From Clostridiaceae bacterium (GTDB lineage: Bacteria; Bacillota; Clostridia; Saccharofermentanales; Saccharofermentanaceae): a DNA stretch of 46,594 bases. A program made the position numbers and the translations under genes. The DNA is taken from contig DUPM01000161.1 in the NCBI GenBank assembly GCA_012838315.1, forward strand, positions 1 through 46,594, read 5' to 3'. Every line of letters begins with the position of its first letter. Position 1 is the stretch's first letter. Shown here in pieces: positions 1 to 10,894 of the stretch. The notes under the pieces are model-generated. The model was not told the origin of the DNA, ran no database searches, and worked only from the letters and a program-made list of their open reading frames with translations.

Positions 1-83
1 AGCGCGAAAATATTCGCCTTGAGAAATGATGTTCCGTGTGGAATCGATTGATATTGATCGGTTTGAAACAATTCTTTCTGCAT
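1..83 (-). CDS. Unidentified protein, N-terminal fragment
   Basis: An ATG at 83 reading leftward opens a frame that stays open to the window edge (27 codons, beginning MQKELFQTDQYQS). It is preceded by a good AAGGAG ribosome site about 7 bases upstream, and farther up by a TTGACG/TAAGAT promoter with 17-base spacing. That combination makes a real gene start likely. The fragment is too short and has no motif I recognise, so no function is given. It is divergent from proS. Confidence 0.6.
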   Translation of the reverse strand, partial: MQKELFQTDQYQSIPHGTSFLKANIFA

Positions 84-95
84 GACAATCTCCTT

Positions 96-142
96 GTGTT
101 ACTGGATTAACACATCTTAGCAAACAGGTAAAATACCGTCAA
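96..142 (-). promoter_or_regulatory. Promoter with leader inverted repeat for the leftward gene at the window start
   Basis: Reading leftward, TTGACG (137-142) and TAAGAT (114-119) are separated by 17 bases. Just downstream, between the -10 and the ribosome site, lies the inverted repeat GTGTTA-6 nt-TAACAC (96-113). Its position at or just after the transcription start suits a repressor operator, but no regulator is known for it. Confidence 0.5.
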
Positions 143-178
143 TCGTAAGTTCTTTCGGCCGCGTTCTAGTGGGCGAAA

Positions 179-200
179 ACATCTTCAGAAGTGAAGATGT
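179..200. repeat. Inverted repeat in the proS upstream region
   Basis: ACATCTTC (179-186) and GAAGATGT (193-200) form perfect 8-bp arms around a 6-base spacer. It lies about 40 bases upstream of the proS -35 box, in the divergent intergenic region, so it could be an operator for either gene or the remnant of a terminator. No T-rich tail follows it. Confidence 0.35.
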
Positions 201-238
201 AATGTGCATGTTGTTCCGTACTCGGCGGCCCGCTTCAA

Positions 239-267
239 TTGACATTGAACGCATGAAAACGTATACT
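239..267 (+). promoter_or_regulatory. proS promoter
   Basis: TTGACA (239-244) and TATACT (262-267) with exactly 17 bases between them, a near-consensus housekeeping promoter. Transcription would start near 274, leaving only about 30 bases of leader, which is too short for a T-box riboswitch. Confidence 0.75.
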
Positions 268-305
268 TGCTAGTGCTTAATTGTGTATAAATAGGAGATA
301 ATCAA

Positions 306-2015
306 ATGCGTATTTCCAAGCTTTTCATGTCAACTCAAAGAGAAATTCCATCCGATGCCGAGATTGTCAGTCACCAGCTCATGCTTCGTGCCGGCCTGAT
401 GAAGAAGGCGGCATCCGGCATTTACTCGTTTATGCCACTCGGCTACCGTGCTTATCGCAAGGTTGAGAACATTATCCGTGAGGAGATGGACCGTTCCGGT
501 GCGCAAGAATTGATTATGCCGGCAGTTCTTCCTGCGGAAGTTTACATGTCATCGGGTCGTTGGGATAAATTTGGACCGGAGATGTTTAGACTTCAAGACC
601 GGGGAGGCAGACAATTCTGCTTGGGTCCCACACATGAGGAGCCTTTTACCGAGGCGGTGCGAGATAGCGTTAAGTCTTATCGCCAACTTCCGGTAACGCT
701 CTACCAGATTCAACACAAATATCGCGATGAAAAGCGCCCGCGTTTCGGGCTCATGCGGGCTCGAGAGTTTGTCATGAAGGATGCTTACAGCTTTGATGCG
801 GATGAAGCGGGTCTTGATGTGTCTTATGACACAATGTATCGCGCATACTGCCACATTTTCGATCGGTGCACTCTGGATTATATCCTGGTGCATGCTGACT
901 CAGGAGCAATGGGCGGTTCGGGATCTCAGGAGTTTATGGTCAAGTCCGATGTGGGCGAAGACGCAATTGCGTATTGCAGTGCCTGCGGATATGCGGCCAA
1001 CGAAGAAAAGGCGCCGTGCAAGGTGGCTGAGCGCGGAGAGCCCGAGAATTTTCTTGCGATAGAGAAGGTGCACACGCCGGGCTTTAAGACCATTGATCAG
1101 TTGATGCATTTTCTGGGTCTCGAGTCGACTGAATTTGCAAAGACCATGCTCTACAATATAGACGGTAAGAATGTTGCGGTAATGGTTCGTGGCGATCGCG
1201 ATGTCAACGAGACCAAACTTAAAAATTTGTTTGATGCGACAGATATTATATTATCGGCCTTTGAAGATGTTGAAGCCATTACCGGAGCGGAGGTCGGGTT
1301 TGCCGGACCTATCGGTCTCAAGCAATCGATAACACTCGTCGCTGATCTTGAGGTTGCAGCGATGGCGAATTTTGTCGTCGGCGCCAATGAGACCGACTAT
1401 CACCTAAAGAACGTGAATATCCTGCGTGACTTTAAGCCGGCGCAGATTGCCGACATCCGAAATGCTGTTCCAGGAGATCCTTGTCCGTTATGTTCTGCAC
1501 CTCTGGCACTCTGTCGTGGCATTGAGGTTGGTCACATTTTCAAATTGGGTACAAAGTATTCTGAAGCGCTTGGTGCAAAGTATCTCGATCAGAACGGTAA
1601 GGAACAGACCATGGTTATGGGAAGCTATGGTATTGGTGTAGGAAGAACTTTAGCGGCGATTATCGAGCAACATCATGATGACAATGGCATCATTTGGCCG
1701 ATGGCCGTTGCACCGTATCAAGTCATTGTCGTTCCGACCAACTCGACCGACGAGACAATCAACTCGATGGCTTCTTCAATTCACGATCAGCTCCAGGCTC
1801 AGGGCATAGAAGTTTTGCTGGATGATCGCGATGAGCGGCCCGGTGTGAAGTTTAAGGACGCCGATTTGATTGGCATTCCGCTTCGAATTACTGTCGGGCG
1901 CAAGGCGAAAGAGGGCGTCGTAGAGTATAAGCTACGCTCTTCGTCTGAGGTTTGCGAGATGACGGTTGAAGAGGCCGTCTCTGAGGCCATAAAAGTGATA
2001 AATAAAACGATTTAA
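306..2015 (+). CDS. proS: Prolyl-tRNA synthetase, bacterial type
   Basis: Charges tRNA-Pro with proline in the cytoplasm. The 569-residue length is usual for the bacterial-type enzyme, which carries an editing domain inserted between class II motifs 2 and 3. Visible landmarks are the N-terminal run ending in [20 protein letters not shown], motif 2 around residues 140-163 ([17 protein letters not shown], then KDAYSF), the editing insert at roughly 230-390, motif 3 with GSYGIGVGR near residue 442, and a C-terminal anticodon-binding domain with [16 protein letters not shown]. The ATG at 306 has AGGAG 8-9 bases upstream and a strong promoter at 239-267. It is transcribed alone, followed by a hairpin at 2081-2123. 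No T-box is present, so control by uncharged tRNA is not indicated. Confidence 0.97.
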   Translation: MRISKLFMSTQREIPSDAEIVSHQLMLRAGLMKKAASGIYSFMPLGYRAYRKVENIIREEMDRSGAQELIMPAVLPAEVYMSSGRWDKFGPEMFRLQDRGGRQFCLGPTHEEPFTEAVRDSVKSYRQLPVTLYQIQHKYRDEKRPRFGLMRAREFVMKDAYSFDADEAGLDVSYDTMYRAYCHIFDRCTLDYILVHADSGAMGGSGSQEFMVKSDVGEDAIAYCSACGYAANEEKAPCKVAERGEPENFLAIEKVHTPGFKTIDQLMHFLGLESTEFAKTMLYNIDGKNVAVMVRGDRDVNETKLKNLFDATDIILSAFEDVEAITGAEVGFAGPIGLKQSITLVADLEVAAMANFVVGANETDYHLKNVNILRDFKPAQIADIRNAVPGDPCPLCSAPLALCRGIEVGHIFKLGTKYSEALGAKYLDQNGKEQTMVMGSYGIGVGRTLAAIIEQHHDDNGIIWPMAVAPYQVIVVPTNSTDETINSMASSIHDQLQAQGIEVLLDDRDERPGVKFKDADLIGIPLRITVGRKAKEGVVEYKLRSSSEVCEMTVEEAVSEAIKVINKTI

Positions 2016-2080
2016 TGGTGTTCGTGAGATTTTGTTGAGATTTATTGAATAGGTGTAGTTTCATCAAGTTAGATTCATTA

Positions 2081-2123
2081 AAAGGGGGCTGTCTCAAAAT
2101 GAAAGTTGAGAGACAGCCCCTTT
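2081..2123. terminator. Bidirectional terminator hairpin between proS and the leftward zinc-ribbon gene
   Basis: GGGGCTGTCTC and GAGACAGCCCC pair in a long stem (outer arms 2081-2095 and 2109-2123) with A-tracts on the left and a short T-tract on the right, giving T-rich tails on both strands. It sits between convergent genes. A second small palindrome, CTTGGT-GT-ACCAAG, follows at 2126-2139. The GGGGGCTGTCTCAAAA arm also resembles ends seen on some insertion elements, but no transposase is nearby. Confidence 0.7.
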
Positions 2124-2162
2124 GGCTTGGTGTACCAAGAGAGGTCATTGCACACTAATATG

Positions 2163-3116
2163 CTAATCTTCTCTGAAGTACATAATGAAGCGAAGAAGTG
2201 CGGCAACAAAAGCCAGCAAACTACTTAGCAAGAAATTCTGAAGAATCATGTCTTTATACTGAGGCATACTTAGATAAGAAAAAAAAGATTTTGAGACATC
2301 CGAATAAGTGTATGGCTTCGCATCAATCGGTAAAGAGGTATTTAGTTCCATCAAGATTCGGTTCGACTCACTGAAAAAGAATGAAAACAGAAATGAAAAA
2401 AGGAGGATGGAAGCACATATAATTAGTCCGAGAACACTCATCTTTCCGGCTGATTTTTTATATCCGAAGAAAATGAGAAAGGACAGAAAAAAGCCGGCGA
2501 GGGGATAACCAACTGGGTATTGTGTCAGGAAAAACCAAGAAAGAATGCCGATTGACATGCCGACAAAAGCGCCAAAAAAACCAGCAAGGATATTTTCGCG
2601 TTGCTCACTTATACCTCGGGAAAGCGAAGAAATGCGATTTTTGTTTTGCTTGTCCTGCAAAGCCCGCCTCAATTCTAGATTTAGTTTTTCCACACAGTCT
2701 TTACAAAGGAAGGCTCGGACACTGCCAATTTCCAAAGGCCGAATCGCATCTTGTGTTGAGCCGCACAAAAAACATCCGCTCTGAATAGATAAGTCTTCGC
2801 AAGCATCTATTATAAAAGTAATCAAGCGATTCATACGCTCAAGCCAATCCAGTTCAACCGGAATGAACAAGCAAACGGAGTGTTCATCAAACTGGATATC
2901 ATTACTGCGGCTATGCAAACTGTCGAAGAGCATATTTCGCATTGCGTTACGGTTCGCTCGGCTTAAATTTGATGTGCCAATTCGAAGTTCAATTATTCCG
3001 CGATATTCGAAATACTCGGCGGTGATAAAACGATTTCTAATCACACCGGCGAAAAAATCGACTGCGATTTCGTCAAGCTCCGTTCCGGTAACGATTTCAT
3101 ATGTAACATCTGTCAT
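2163..3116 (-). CDS. Zinc-ribbon-containing membrane protein, function unknown
   Basis: A 317-residue protein I cannot assign. The N-terminal half (about 140 residues) is soluble and alpha/beta-like. Around residues 135-165 come two CxxC pairs (CFLCGS, then LCKDCVEKL) that should bind zinc. A charged linker rich in Lys/Arg follows, and then about four hydrophobic segments (starting AGFFGAFVGMSIGILSWFF) anchor the C-terminal half in the membrane. A longer frame reaches 3203, but the ATG at 3116 is preceded by AGGAG at 8 bases and is preferred. It lies about 100 bases downstream of the RluA-type gene on the same strand and may be co-transcribed with it. Low-complexity and hydrophobic content make distant homology hard to judge. 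Confidence 0.75.
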   Translation of the reverse strand: MTDVTYEIVTGTELDEIAVDFFAGVIRNRFITAEYFEYRGIIELRIGTSNLSRANRNAMRNMLFDSLHSRSNDIQFDEHSVCLFIPVELDWLERMNRLITFIIDACEDLSIQSGCFLCGSTQDAIRPLEIGSVRAFLCKDCVEKLNLELRRALQDKQNKNRISSLSRGISEQRENILAGFFGAFVGMSIGILSWFFLTQYPVGYPLAGFFLSFLIFFGYKKSAGKMSVLGLIICASILLFSFLFSFFFSESNRILMELNTSLPIDAKPYTYSDVSKSFFSYLSMPQYKDMILQNFLLSSLLAFVAALLRFIMYFRED

Positions 3117-3218
3117 AAGCACGCTCCTGTTTATAGAAGAAAAAGCATTTATAACAAGAATTATGCCACAATGAAATAGCCGAAGCAAACGATCGACACT
3201 CATCCAACAACGTTGGAA

Positions 3219-4199
3219 TTAGGACTCAAGCTTGACCCCGTAAAGCGGTTCTACTGAGAATTTACGCCCCGATAAACGATAGTGCATATTTTCTCTGGGA
3301 ATCCCGGCGAAAATGAGTGACGACGCAAATAACTGTTGATAACGAACTTTGCCGCCGAGAGGGGATTCGAAGTGCTTGTTAATGCGGTTGCGCCCGTAAT
3401 TACCATCGCCGATGATCGGATGACCGATGTGTGCCATATGTGCGCGTATCTGGTGCGTTCGACCGGTGACCAACTCAACCTCAAGTTCTGAGACATCTTC
3501 ACCATCTGGTCCGATGCCGCGGTAGGTGGTCAATACCCGGTAGCGTGTCGTAATCGGCAAATCATTGTCGGACGGTATGTCGTGAATGAAGACGTTTCCT
3601 CGAGTCGGTTTTTCAAGAAAAGCCTTGATTTCAAGCATTAATGTATCGTCATCACAGATGCATGCGGTGCCTGCGTCCGGCGTGCCGAGAACCAGGCAGC
3701 GATAGCGCTTGGTCATGTGATTGTGTTTGAACAAGGCTACGGCGTGTTCCAAACTCGCCTTGTTTTTGGCCAACATGACAATACCACCTGTATTCATATC
3801 GATACGGTGACACAAGTCGATGTTGGGATTGCGGAAATCATTGCGAATCAAGTCGATCAATGTGTCGCCCACCGTGCCTTTTCCCGGATGGACAGCCAAT
3901 CCTTGACGCTTGTTAATCATAAGTAAATTGTCGTTTTCAAATACGACCTTGTAATCATCAAGTACCCTGCCGTCAGGTAGTACTTGTGTCGCATCGAAAA
4001 ATGAATTGGGCACCCAAAGTTCAACAACATCGCCTTCGTCGATGGCGACATCGGATGTGATTCGCTTACCGTTGACACGGACATCTTTGTGCCGAAGCGC
4101 TTTGTGCATTCGAGCGGGTGTCAAGGTTGGGAAGACGCTGATGCAAGCGCGAATGACCTTTTTACCGGCCATATCAGCGGGGATTTGAAAACTCTTCAT
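3219..4199 (-). CDS. RluA-family 23S rRNA/tRNA pseudouridine synthase
   Basis: Isomerises specific uridines in structured RNA, most often 23S rRNA for this family. The 326-residue protein starts with an S4 RNA-binding domain (about residues 20-85, with TPARMHKALRHKDVRVNGKR), then the catalytic domain. The catalytic Asp is in HRIDMNTGGIVMLAKN; the family consensus is HRLDxxTSG, so the Asp is kept while Ser is Gly. The late motif GRTHQIRAHMAHIGHPIIGD is intact. The ATG at 4199 is chosen over the ATG five codons upstream because AAGGAG stands 6-7 bases before it. Which of RluA, RluC or RluD it matches in target cannot be told. It is divergent from murI. Confidence 0.93.
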   Translation of the reverse strand: MKSFQIPADMAGKKVIRACISVFPTLTPARMHKALRHKDVRVNGKRITSDVAIDEGDVVELWVPNSFFDATQVLPDGRVLDDYKVVFENDNLLMINKRQGLAVHPGKGTVGDTLIDLIRNDFRNPNIDLCHRIDMNTGGIVMLAKNKASLEHAVALFKHNHMTKRYRCLVLGTPDAGTACICDDDTLMLEIKAFLEKPTRGNVFIHDIPSDNDLPITTRYRVLTTYRGIGPDGEDVSELEVELVTGRTHQIRAHMAHIGHPIIGDGNYGRNRINKHFESPLGGKVRYQQLFASSLIFAGIPRENMHYRLSGRKFSVEPLYGVKLES

Positions 4200-4250
4200 G
4201 GGATACTCCTTCATTCAAGCGTCATGGGTGCAGTTGCTATTATAATAGTA

Positions 4251-4273
4251 AAACTATATTATTCATATAGTTT
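4251..4273. repeat. Inverted repeat in the rluA-family/murI divergent region
   Basis: AAACTATA (4251-4258) and TATAGTTT (4266-4273) form perfect 8-bp arms around 7 bases. A TATAAT-like -10 for the leftward gene lies close by (4240-4246), so the repeat may overlap that promoter's -35 region. It is AT-rich, so chance is possible. Confidence 0.35.
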
Positions 4274-4409
4274 GAAACACTTGTCACCATATTATCAGAC
4301 GCATAGCTATAGAAAAAGGATGATTTTGAATGTTGTGCGTCTCGGCGGAAGCGTTACAAATTTATAAAATAATGATAAACTATTTATGAGTTTTATGCGG
4401 AGAATAAGT

Positions 4410-5306
4410 ATGACAGATAAAGCCATTACATCATTGACAGACATCAATAGCACTTCTCCAATCGGAATTTTTGATTCCGGTATCGGTGGCATGACTGTTC
4501 TCAAGGAGATTTGGAATACGCTCCCGGGAGAAAGCACCGTGTATTTTGGTGATAGCGGTCGTCAGCCATACGGTAGTAAATCGCATGACACGATTGTCAA
4601 GTATTCCACGGAAATTATGCGTTTTCTTGAGAGCAAGCACGTTAAGATGATTGTTATTGCTTGTAATACTGCGAGTTCGCATGCTTACGATACGCTATGT
4701 CGTATTTCTAAGGTCCCGGTCGTTGAAGTCATATCTCCCGGTGCTCGCCAGGCTGCTATGCGTACGCGAAATGGCAAGATTGGAATTATCGCGACGAGAG
4801 CCACTGTGAGCTCCGGTGTTTACGGTGGGGCAGTCGTCGAGGCTGCGAATCAATTGATGACTGCCGGAAAAATGGACGCAGATGTACTTCAAAATCTTGA
4901 AGTTCGAGAGGTCGCTTGCCCTCTGTTTGCTTCTTTGGCAGAAGAAGGCTGGTGGAATACCCCGGTGACACGAATGGTTGCCGAGACTTATCTTCAACCC
5001 CTTAAGGACTCGTGCACAGATACCTTGGTTCTAGGTTGTACGCACTATCCACTTTTATACGATGTTATTTCCGACGTTATGGGCAAGGAGACCATATTGA
5101 TTGACTCCGGGTCTAGCGTTGCTGAGAGAGTACGTGAAGTTCTTATCAAGGATCATCTCTTGAATGAAGCGAGCGCGCAACCGGCGTATCACTTTTATAC
5201 CAGCGATGACCCGCAGATGTTCGAGAATATGGCGGCGCCGTTTCTCGGCGGAGGCCGGCCCAAAGGAACCTGTCATATCTCGACAGATTCATTCAGAGAG
5301 GAGTGA
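4410..5306 (+). CDS. murI: Glutamate racemase
   Basis: Makes D-glutamate from L-glutamate for peptidoglycan in the cytoplasm, without a cofactor, using two cysteines. The 298-residue protein shows FDSGIGG at the N-terminus (Asp22), the first catalytic cysteine in ACNTAS (Cys85) and the second in LGCTHYPLL (Cys210, with His212). Its length is slightly above the usual 265-275, from a short N-terminal extension. The ATG at 4410 has GGAG 7-8 bases upstream; the more upstream ATG at 4386 lacks a good site. The stop lies 2 bases before the DUF1934 gene, so the two are an operon. Confidence 0.95.
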   Translation: MTDKAITSLTDINSTSPIGIFDSGIGGMTVLKEIWNTLPGESTVYFGDSGRQPYGSKSHDTIVKYSTEIMRFLESKHVKMIVIACNTASSHAYDTLCRISKVPVVEVISPGARQAAMRTRNGKIGIIATRATVSSGVYGGAVVEAANQLMTAGKMDADVLQNLEVREVACPLFASLAEEGWWNTPVTRMVAETYLQPLKDSCTDTLVLGCTHYPLLYDVISDVMGKETILIDSGSSVAERVREVLIKDHLLNEASAQPAYHFYTSDDPQMFENMAAPFLGGGRPKGTCHISTDSFREE

Positions 5307-5308
5307 GC

Positions 5309-5728
5309 ATGATTAAGGTAAATATCAGAATCAGTAGCAACTTCCAAGAACGTCCGGATGCGATATCGAGCGGAACATTTGAAATGAAGGACGGACAGCA
5401 TATTCTTCAATGGTTCCAGTTACCTGAAAAGGATGAGCCATTTGGTGCCCAATACATTCTTACATATAAGATTGGTTCCGGTATTTTGGATATTTCTCGC
5501 ACCGGTAATGTGGTTTCCAAAATGCGCTTTTGTTCCGGCGCGCGCACTCGGGGAGAGTTAGCAACACCTGAGGGATGTTTTGAGCTGGAGATATATACTC
5601 ATTTGTTGGTCGTGCCGGATGGGCCGAATGATGAAGCACATCTGGTTTACGATTTGACTTTCTTAGGGCAAGAGCCCATGCGCAACGAATTGCGTATCTT
5701 CTTAACGAAAAATGATGATGAGAATTAA
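5309..5728 (+). CDS. DUF1934 family beta-barrel protein (YwiB-like)
   Basis: A 139-residue soluble protein resembling the DUF1934 family, a small calycin-like beta-barrel of unknown role found in Firmicutes. Support comes from its size and pattern: an N-terminal strand (MIKVNIRISSNFQ), the middle segment YKIGSGILDISRTGNVVSKMRF, and an acidic C-terminal strand LVYDLTFLGQEPMRNELRIFL. The ATG at 5309 is preferred over the GTG at 5303 because GAGAGGAG lies at the right distance before it; it starts 2 bases after the murI stop. In Bacillus the relative ywiB sits by argS, so the murI pairing is local. Family call is moderate; function unknown. Confidence 0.8.
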   Translation: MIKVNIRISSNFQERPDAISSGTFEMKDGQHILQWFQLPEKDEPFGAQYILTYKIGSGILDISRTGNVVSKMRFCSGARTRGELATPEGCFELEIYTHLLVVPDGPNDEAHLVYDLTFLGQEPMRNELRIFLTKNDDEN

Positions 5729-5825
5729 TCTGCTTAACGATAGATATTGTACTTTCGCTGTTCGTGTTGTAAGATAATCAGCGTCTAAGTCAGTTCCAAG
5801 TTGTCAAAAGCGCGTTTTTTCGCAC

Positions 5826-5850
5826 GAATTTCTCCAAATGAGAGAAATTC
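5826..5850. repeat. Inverted repeat in the DUF1934-rpmF gap, possible terminator or leader hairpin
   Basis: GAATTTCTC (5826-5834) and GAGAAATTC (5842-5850) are perfect 9-bp arms with a 7-base loop, followed by only a short T-run. It lies upstream of the rpmF promoter, so it most likely ends the murI-DUF1934 transcript. The rest of the 267-base gap holds that promoter and no open frame I would support. Confidence 0.45.
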
Positions 5851-5883
5851 TTTCGAATCGCATAAATTCAATCATGAAATGTC

Positions 5884-5913
5884 TTGACAAAAGAAGGTCT
5901 CATGTATGATAAT
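5884..5913 (+). promoter_or_regulatory. rpmF operon promoter
   Basis: Consensus TTGACA (5884-5889) and GATAAT (5908-5913) at 18 bases, within TATGATAAT. It would start a leader of about 75 bases before rpmF and probably drives the whole rightward cluster to 13313. Confidence 0.65.
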
Positions 5914-5995
5914 ATCATTCGCGCCTCAGATAACTCTCGTGGCGGATTCGTTCGTCGGAGCGGCGCTCTGACTGTTAATTAACGGAGGTGGATAT

Positions 5996-6181
5996 ATGGC
6001 ACATCCCAAGCGTAAATGGTCCAAAGCAAGGACCTCTCGGCACAGAAGTCTGTGGAAGCTCGGTGTTCCCGGACTCGTAGAGTGCCCACACTGCCACACG
6101 AAGATGCTGCGACGTAAAGTCTGCAAGACATGCGGCTATTTGGATGGCAAGGAAATTGTCAAGATTGACGAGACGGCTTAA
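5996..6181 (+). CDS. rpmF: 50S ribosomal protein L32
   Basis: A 61-residue basic protein of the large ribosomal subunit. It begins MAHPKRKWSKAR and has the zinc-binding cysteines of the Zn-containing form of L32 in CPHC (30 and 33) and CKTC (43 and 46). The ATG is preceded by ACGGAGGTG. In many Firmicutes rpmF follows a YceD/DUF177 gene; none is present here, and rpmF has its own promoter. It leads the cluster with DUF512, der and typA, which fits a ribosome-assembly theme. Confidence 0.97.
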   Translation: MAHPKRKWSKARTSRHRSLWKLGVPGLVECPHCHTKMLRRKVCKTCGYLDGKEIVKIDETA

Positions 6182-6265
6182 TCGCCGATTAGACAACGAT
6201 AATGAATGGCAGTGCGGAACCGGTAATCTGGGTCGCACTGCTTTTATTTTCGGGAGATTAACATT

Positions 6266-7687
6266 TTGGATAACAAGTCACTCAAGCACAGCGTTATTTT
6301 TCGTGTTGAACCGGACAGTATTGCCGATGAGATCGGTATTCGACCCGGTGATATTCTCGCGGATATCGATGGGCTTCCGATAAGAGATGTATTCGATTAT
6401 CGGTTGAGAGAACTTGCGGCAACGCTTTCTGTCGGGATTTTGCATCCCGATGGTACGTCATCCGAGGTCCTCATCGAGAAGGATGAAGATGAGGAGCTGG
6501 GCATTGTCTTTCAGGATGATTTGATGGATGACTGTCGCTCATGCTCAAATAAGTGCGTATTCTGTTTTGTGGATCAATTGCCGGAGGGCATGCGTTCGAC
6601 TATGTACTTTAAAGATGATGATCTTCGGATGTCTTATTTGAATGGCAATTTTGTGACGCTGACGAACCTCAAAGAAGAGGAATTCGATCGTTTGCTCTCA
6701 TATCACTTATCCCCTCTCAATGTCTCGGTCCACGCGACTGAGCCGGAGTTGAGGGTAAAGATGATGAACAATCAGTTTGCAGGGCACATCATGGAACGTC
6801 TTCGTAAGGCTGTCGCCTGTGGGATTGATATCAATGCACAACTCGTGCTATGTCCGGGATTAAATGATGGACCACATCTGGATAAATCAATTGATGATCT
6901 TTCTGAGCTGGGTGAGCATCTGGTTTCAGTCGCGCTTGTACCGGTGGGTCTGACGCGTTTTCGTGACGCAAGGTCGCTGTACCCTTTGCGGCCCTTTGAT
7001 CAAGAGTCAGCACGTGAGGTTATTGCTGTTGCGGAGCGTTACCAGAAATTCTTTTTAAAGAAGTTCGGCCGGCGCATCGTTTTTCTTGCGGATGAATTCT
7101 ACATTCGCGCCGGTATGACAATCCCCCGTGCTTCTCATTACGAGGGCTTTTACCAACTTGAAAACGGAGTCGGTCTGTTAGCCTGTCGTCGAGCGGAGCT
7201 TTTTCATGCCATTTCGAAGCGTAAGCGGCGTAAGACACATATAGCCAAGACGAGAGAACACATTTCAGCATTGACCGGCACGGGTGAATTTCGAATTGCA
7301 GTCATTTCAGGAGTCGATGCCGCAAATTATATCTCGGAATCGATGATGTGCATCGTCGATAATTATGGTATAAATGTTGAGGTTGTTGGCGTGCCCAATG
7401 ATTTTTTTGGCCATTCCGTCACGGTGACAGGGCTTTTGACCGGACAAGATATATTAAAAGCAATCTCGGGATTGGCTGAAATGCCCAATCCGGTGGATGT
7501 AGTTTTTATTCCGGATGTGACGTTGCGTTCCGGTGAGGATGTTTTTTTGGATGATATGACGGTTCGGGACATGGTGTCCCAATCGACACTTCCAATTATT
7601 GTATATGAGACTACAGGCGAGGGATTTATTTCGGCGATTGAGAACATGCCGAATGTGTTCTCTCAGAACTCTCGAGAGGAGAGATAA
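6266..7687 (+). CDS. DUF512 family PDZ/radical-SAM-type protein
   Basis: A 473-residue protein of the DUF512 family, commonly found beside der in Firmicutes and of unknown reaction. The N-terminus looks like a PDZ domain (residues 10-60, FRVEPDSIADEIGIRPGDIL). Next is a radical-SAM-type cluster motif CSNKCVFC (Cys93, Cys97, Cys100), the CxxxCxxC that holds a 4Fe-4S cluster. A barrel-like region with NVSVHATEPELR and VPVGLTRFR follows, then the DUF512 C-terminal domain. No ATG fits: the frame opens with TTG at 6266, with GGGAG about 10 bases upstream. Its stop is 1 base from der, so co-expression is near certain. A role in ribosome or RNA maturation is only inference from its neighbours. Confidence 0.9.
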   Translation: MDNKSLKHSVIFRVEPDSIADEIGIRPGDILADIDGLPIRDVFDYRLRELAATLSVGILHPDGTSSEVLIEKDEDEELGIVFQDDLMDDCRSCSNKCVFCFVDQLPEGMRSTMYFKDDDLRMSYLNGNFVTLTNLKEEEFDRLLSYHLSPLNVSVHATEPELRVKMMNNQFAGHIMERLRKAVACGIDINAQLVLCPGLNDGPHLDKSIDDLSELGEHLVSVALVPVGLTRFRDARSLYPLRPFDQESAREVIAVAERYQKFFLKKFGRRIVFLADEFYIRAGMTIPRASHYEGFYQLENGVGLLACRRAELFHAISKRKRRKTHIAKTREHISALTGTGEFRIAVISGVDAANYISESMMCIVDNYGINVEVVGVPNDFFGHSVTVTGLLTGQDILKAISGLAEMPNPVDVVFIPDVTLRSGEDVFLDDMTVRDMVSQSTLPIIVYETTGEGFISAIENMPNVFSQNSREER

Positions 7688-7688
7688 T

Positions 7689-9033
7689 ATGAGCAATGTA
7701 CCCGTAGTAGCTATTGTCGGTCGACCGAATGTTGGCAAATCTTCGCTTTTTAATGCCCTTTACGGCGAGCGAATTTCCATTGTTCACGATATGCCGGGCG
7801 TGACGCGCGATCGGCTTTATGCTCGCGCAACATGGCGTGAGAGAGAATTTCTGATGATTGATACGGGCGGTATTGAGCTCGATAGCGATGATGAGATTAT
7901 GGTCGGCATTCGTGATCAGGCGCAAATTGCAATTGATACGGCAGATGTCATCTTGTTTATGTGCGATCTTAAATCCGGACTTACTGAGTCGGATAGAGAC
8001 ATTGCCGTAATGCTTCGTAAATCAGGGCGACCGTTGGTGACTTGCGTGAACAAGTTAGACCATGTCGGAGATCCGCCGGCAGAGTTTTTCGAGTTTTATC
8101 AGCTGGGTCTCGGGGATATTCATGCGGTCTCCGCATCACATCGTTTGGGCATTGGAGAGCTTCTGGACGCCATTTATGAGCATTTTCCGAGTGAATCCGA
8201 AACAGAGGAAGATGAGTCAACAGTTCGTGTAGCGCTCATCGGTAAGCCCAACGCAGGCAAATCCTCATTGTCGAATGCCATGGTCGGTCGTCAGCGCTCA
8301 ATCGTATCCGAAATTCCCGGAACGACCCGAGATGCATTGGATACCAACATTTCTAATCAATACGGTGAGTTTACCATTATCGACACCGCAGGACTCCGAA
8401 AAAAGAGCCGCATTGACTCTGCTGTAGAAAAGTATAGTATGATTCGATCCCTGGCGGCCATCGAGCGAGCGTCAGTTTGCGTCATATTAATTGATGCGTC
8501 CGAGGGAGTTACCGAGCAGGACACGAAGGTCGCAGGATATGCGCATAATGCAGGCAAAGCTTGCGTTTTCGCAGTGAATAAGTGGGACTTGGTCGAAAAA
8601 GAGACCGGCACACTTGAGAACATGAGGAAGATTTTACTGGATCGTTTTTCGTTTATGGACTATGCGCCGGTGGTCTTTATATCAGCCAAGACCGGACAGC
8701 GCGTTGAAAAACTGTTTGAAGTGATTCGCAGCGTGCATGAGCAAGCCGGAAAACGACTGAAGACCGGACTTCTGAACGAATTGATAGCCGAGGCTACCGC
8801 AATGGTTCCGACGCCCCAAGATAAGGGCAAGCACTTAAAAATATATTACGCGACGCAAGTTGCGACGCATCCACCGCAATTCTTGTTATTTGTAAATAAT
8901 AAGGAGCTTATGCATTTTTCATACGAGCGGTATCTTGAAAATCAACTTCGCAAGAATTTTGGGTTTCAGGGCACACCGATCCGCATATATCTTCGAAACA
9001 AAGAAAAGGACGCACAGGAAGGAATCCACCGAA

Positions 9034-9047
<14 letters not shown>
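7689..9047 (+). CDS. der: Ribosome biogenesis GTPase Der (EngA)
   Basis: A double GTPase needed for 50S subunit assembly. The 452-residue protein has the first GTPase domain with P-loop GRPNVGKSS (11-19), DTGG and NKLD, and the second with GKPNAGKSS (185-193), DTAG and NKWD, followed by the KH-like C-terminal domain that ends GFQGTPIRIYLRNKEK. Length is typical. The frame is open 30 codons farther upstream, but the ATG at 7689 has GAGAGGAG before it and starts 1 base after the DUF512 stop. Its end overlaps the start of typA by 14 bases, suggesting translational coupling of two ribosome-associated GTPases. Confidence 0.97.
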
Positions 9048-10872
<1,825 letters not shown>

Positions 10873-10894
10873 CATGAGAGGTTAACGCGCCGAT

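Noticed and set aside
84-305. T-box riboswitch before proS
   Set aside because: The promoter at 239-267 leaves only about 30 nt of leader and the T-box core sequence is absent.
2081-2139. Insertion-sequence end or MITE
   Set aside because: GGGGCTGTCTC resembles some element ends, but there is no transposase, no second end and no target duplication; a terminator explains it.
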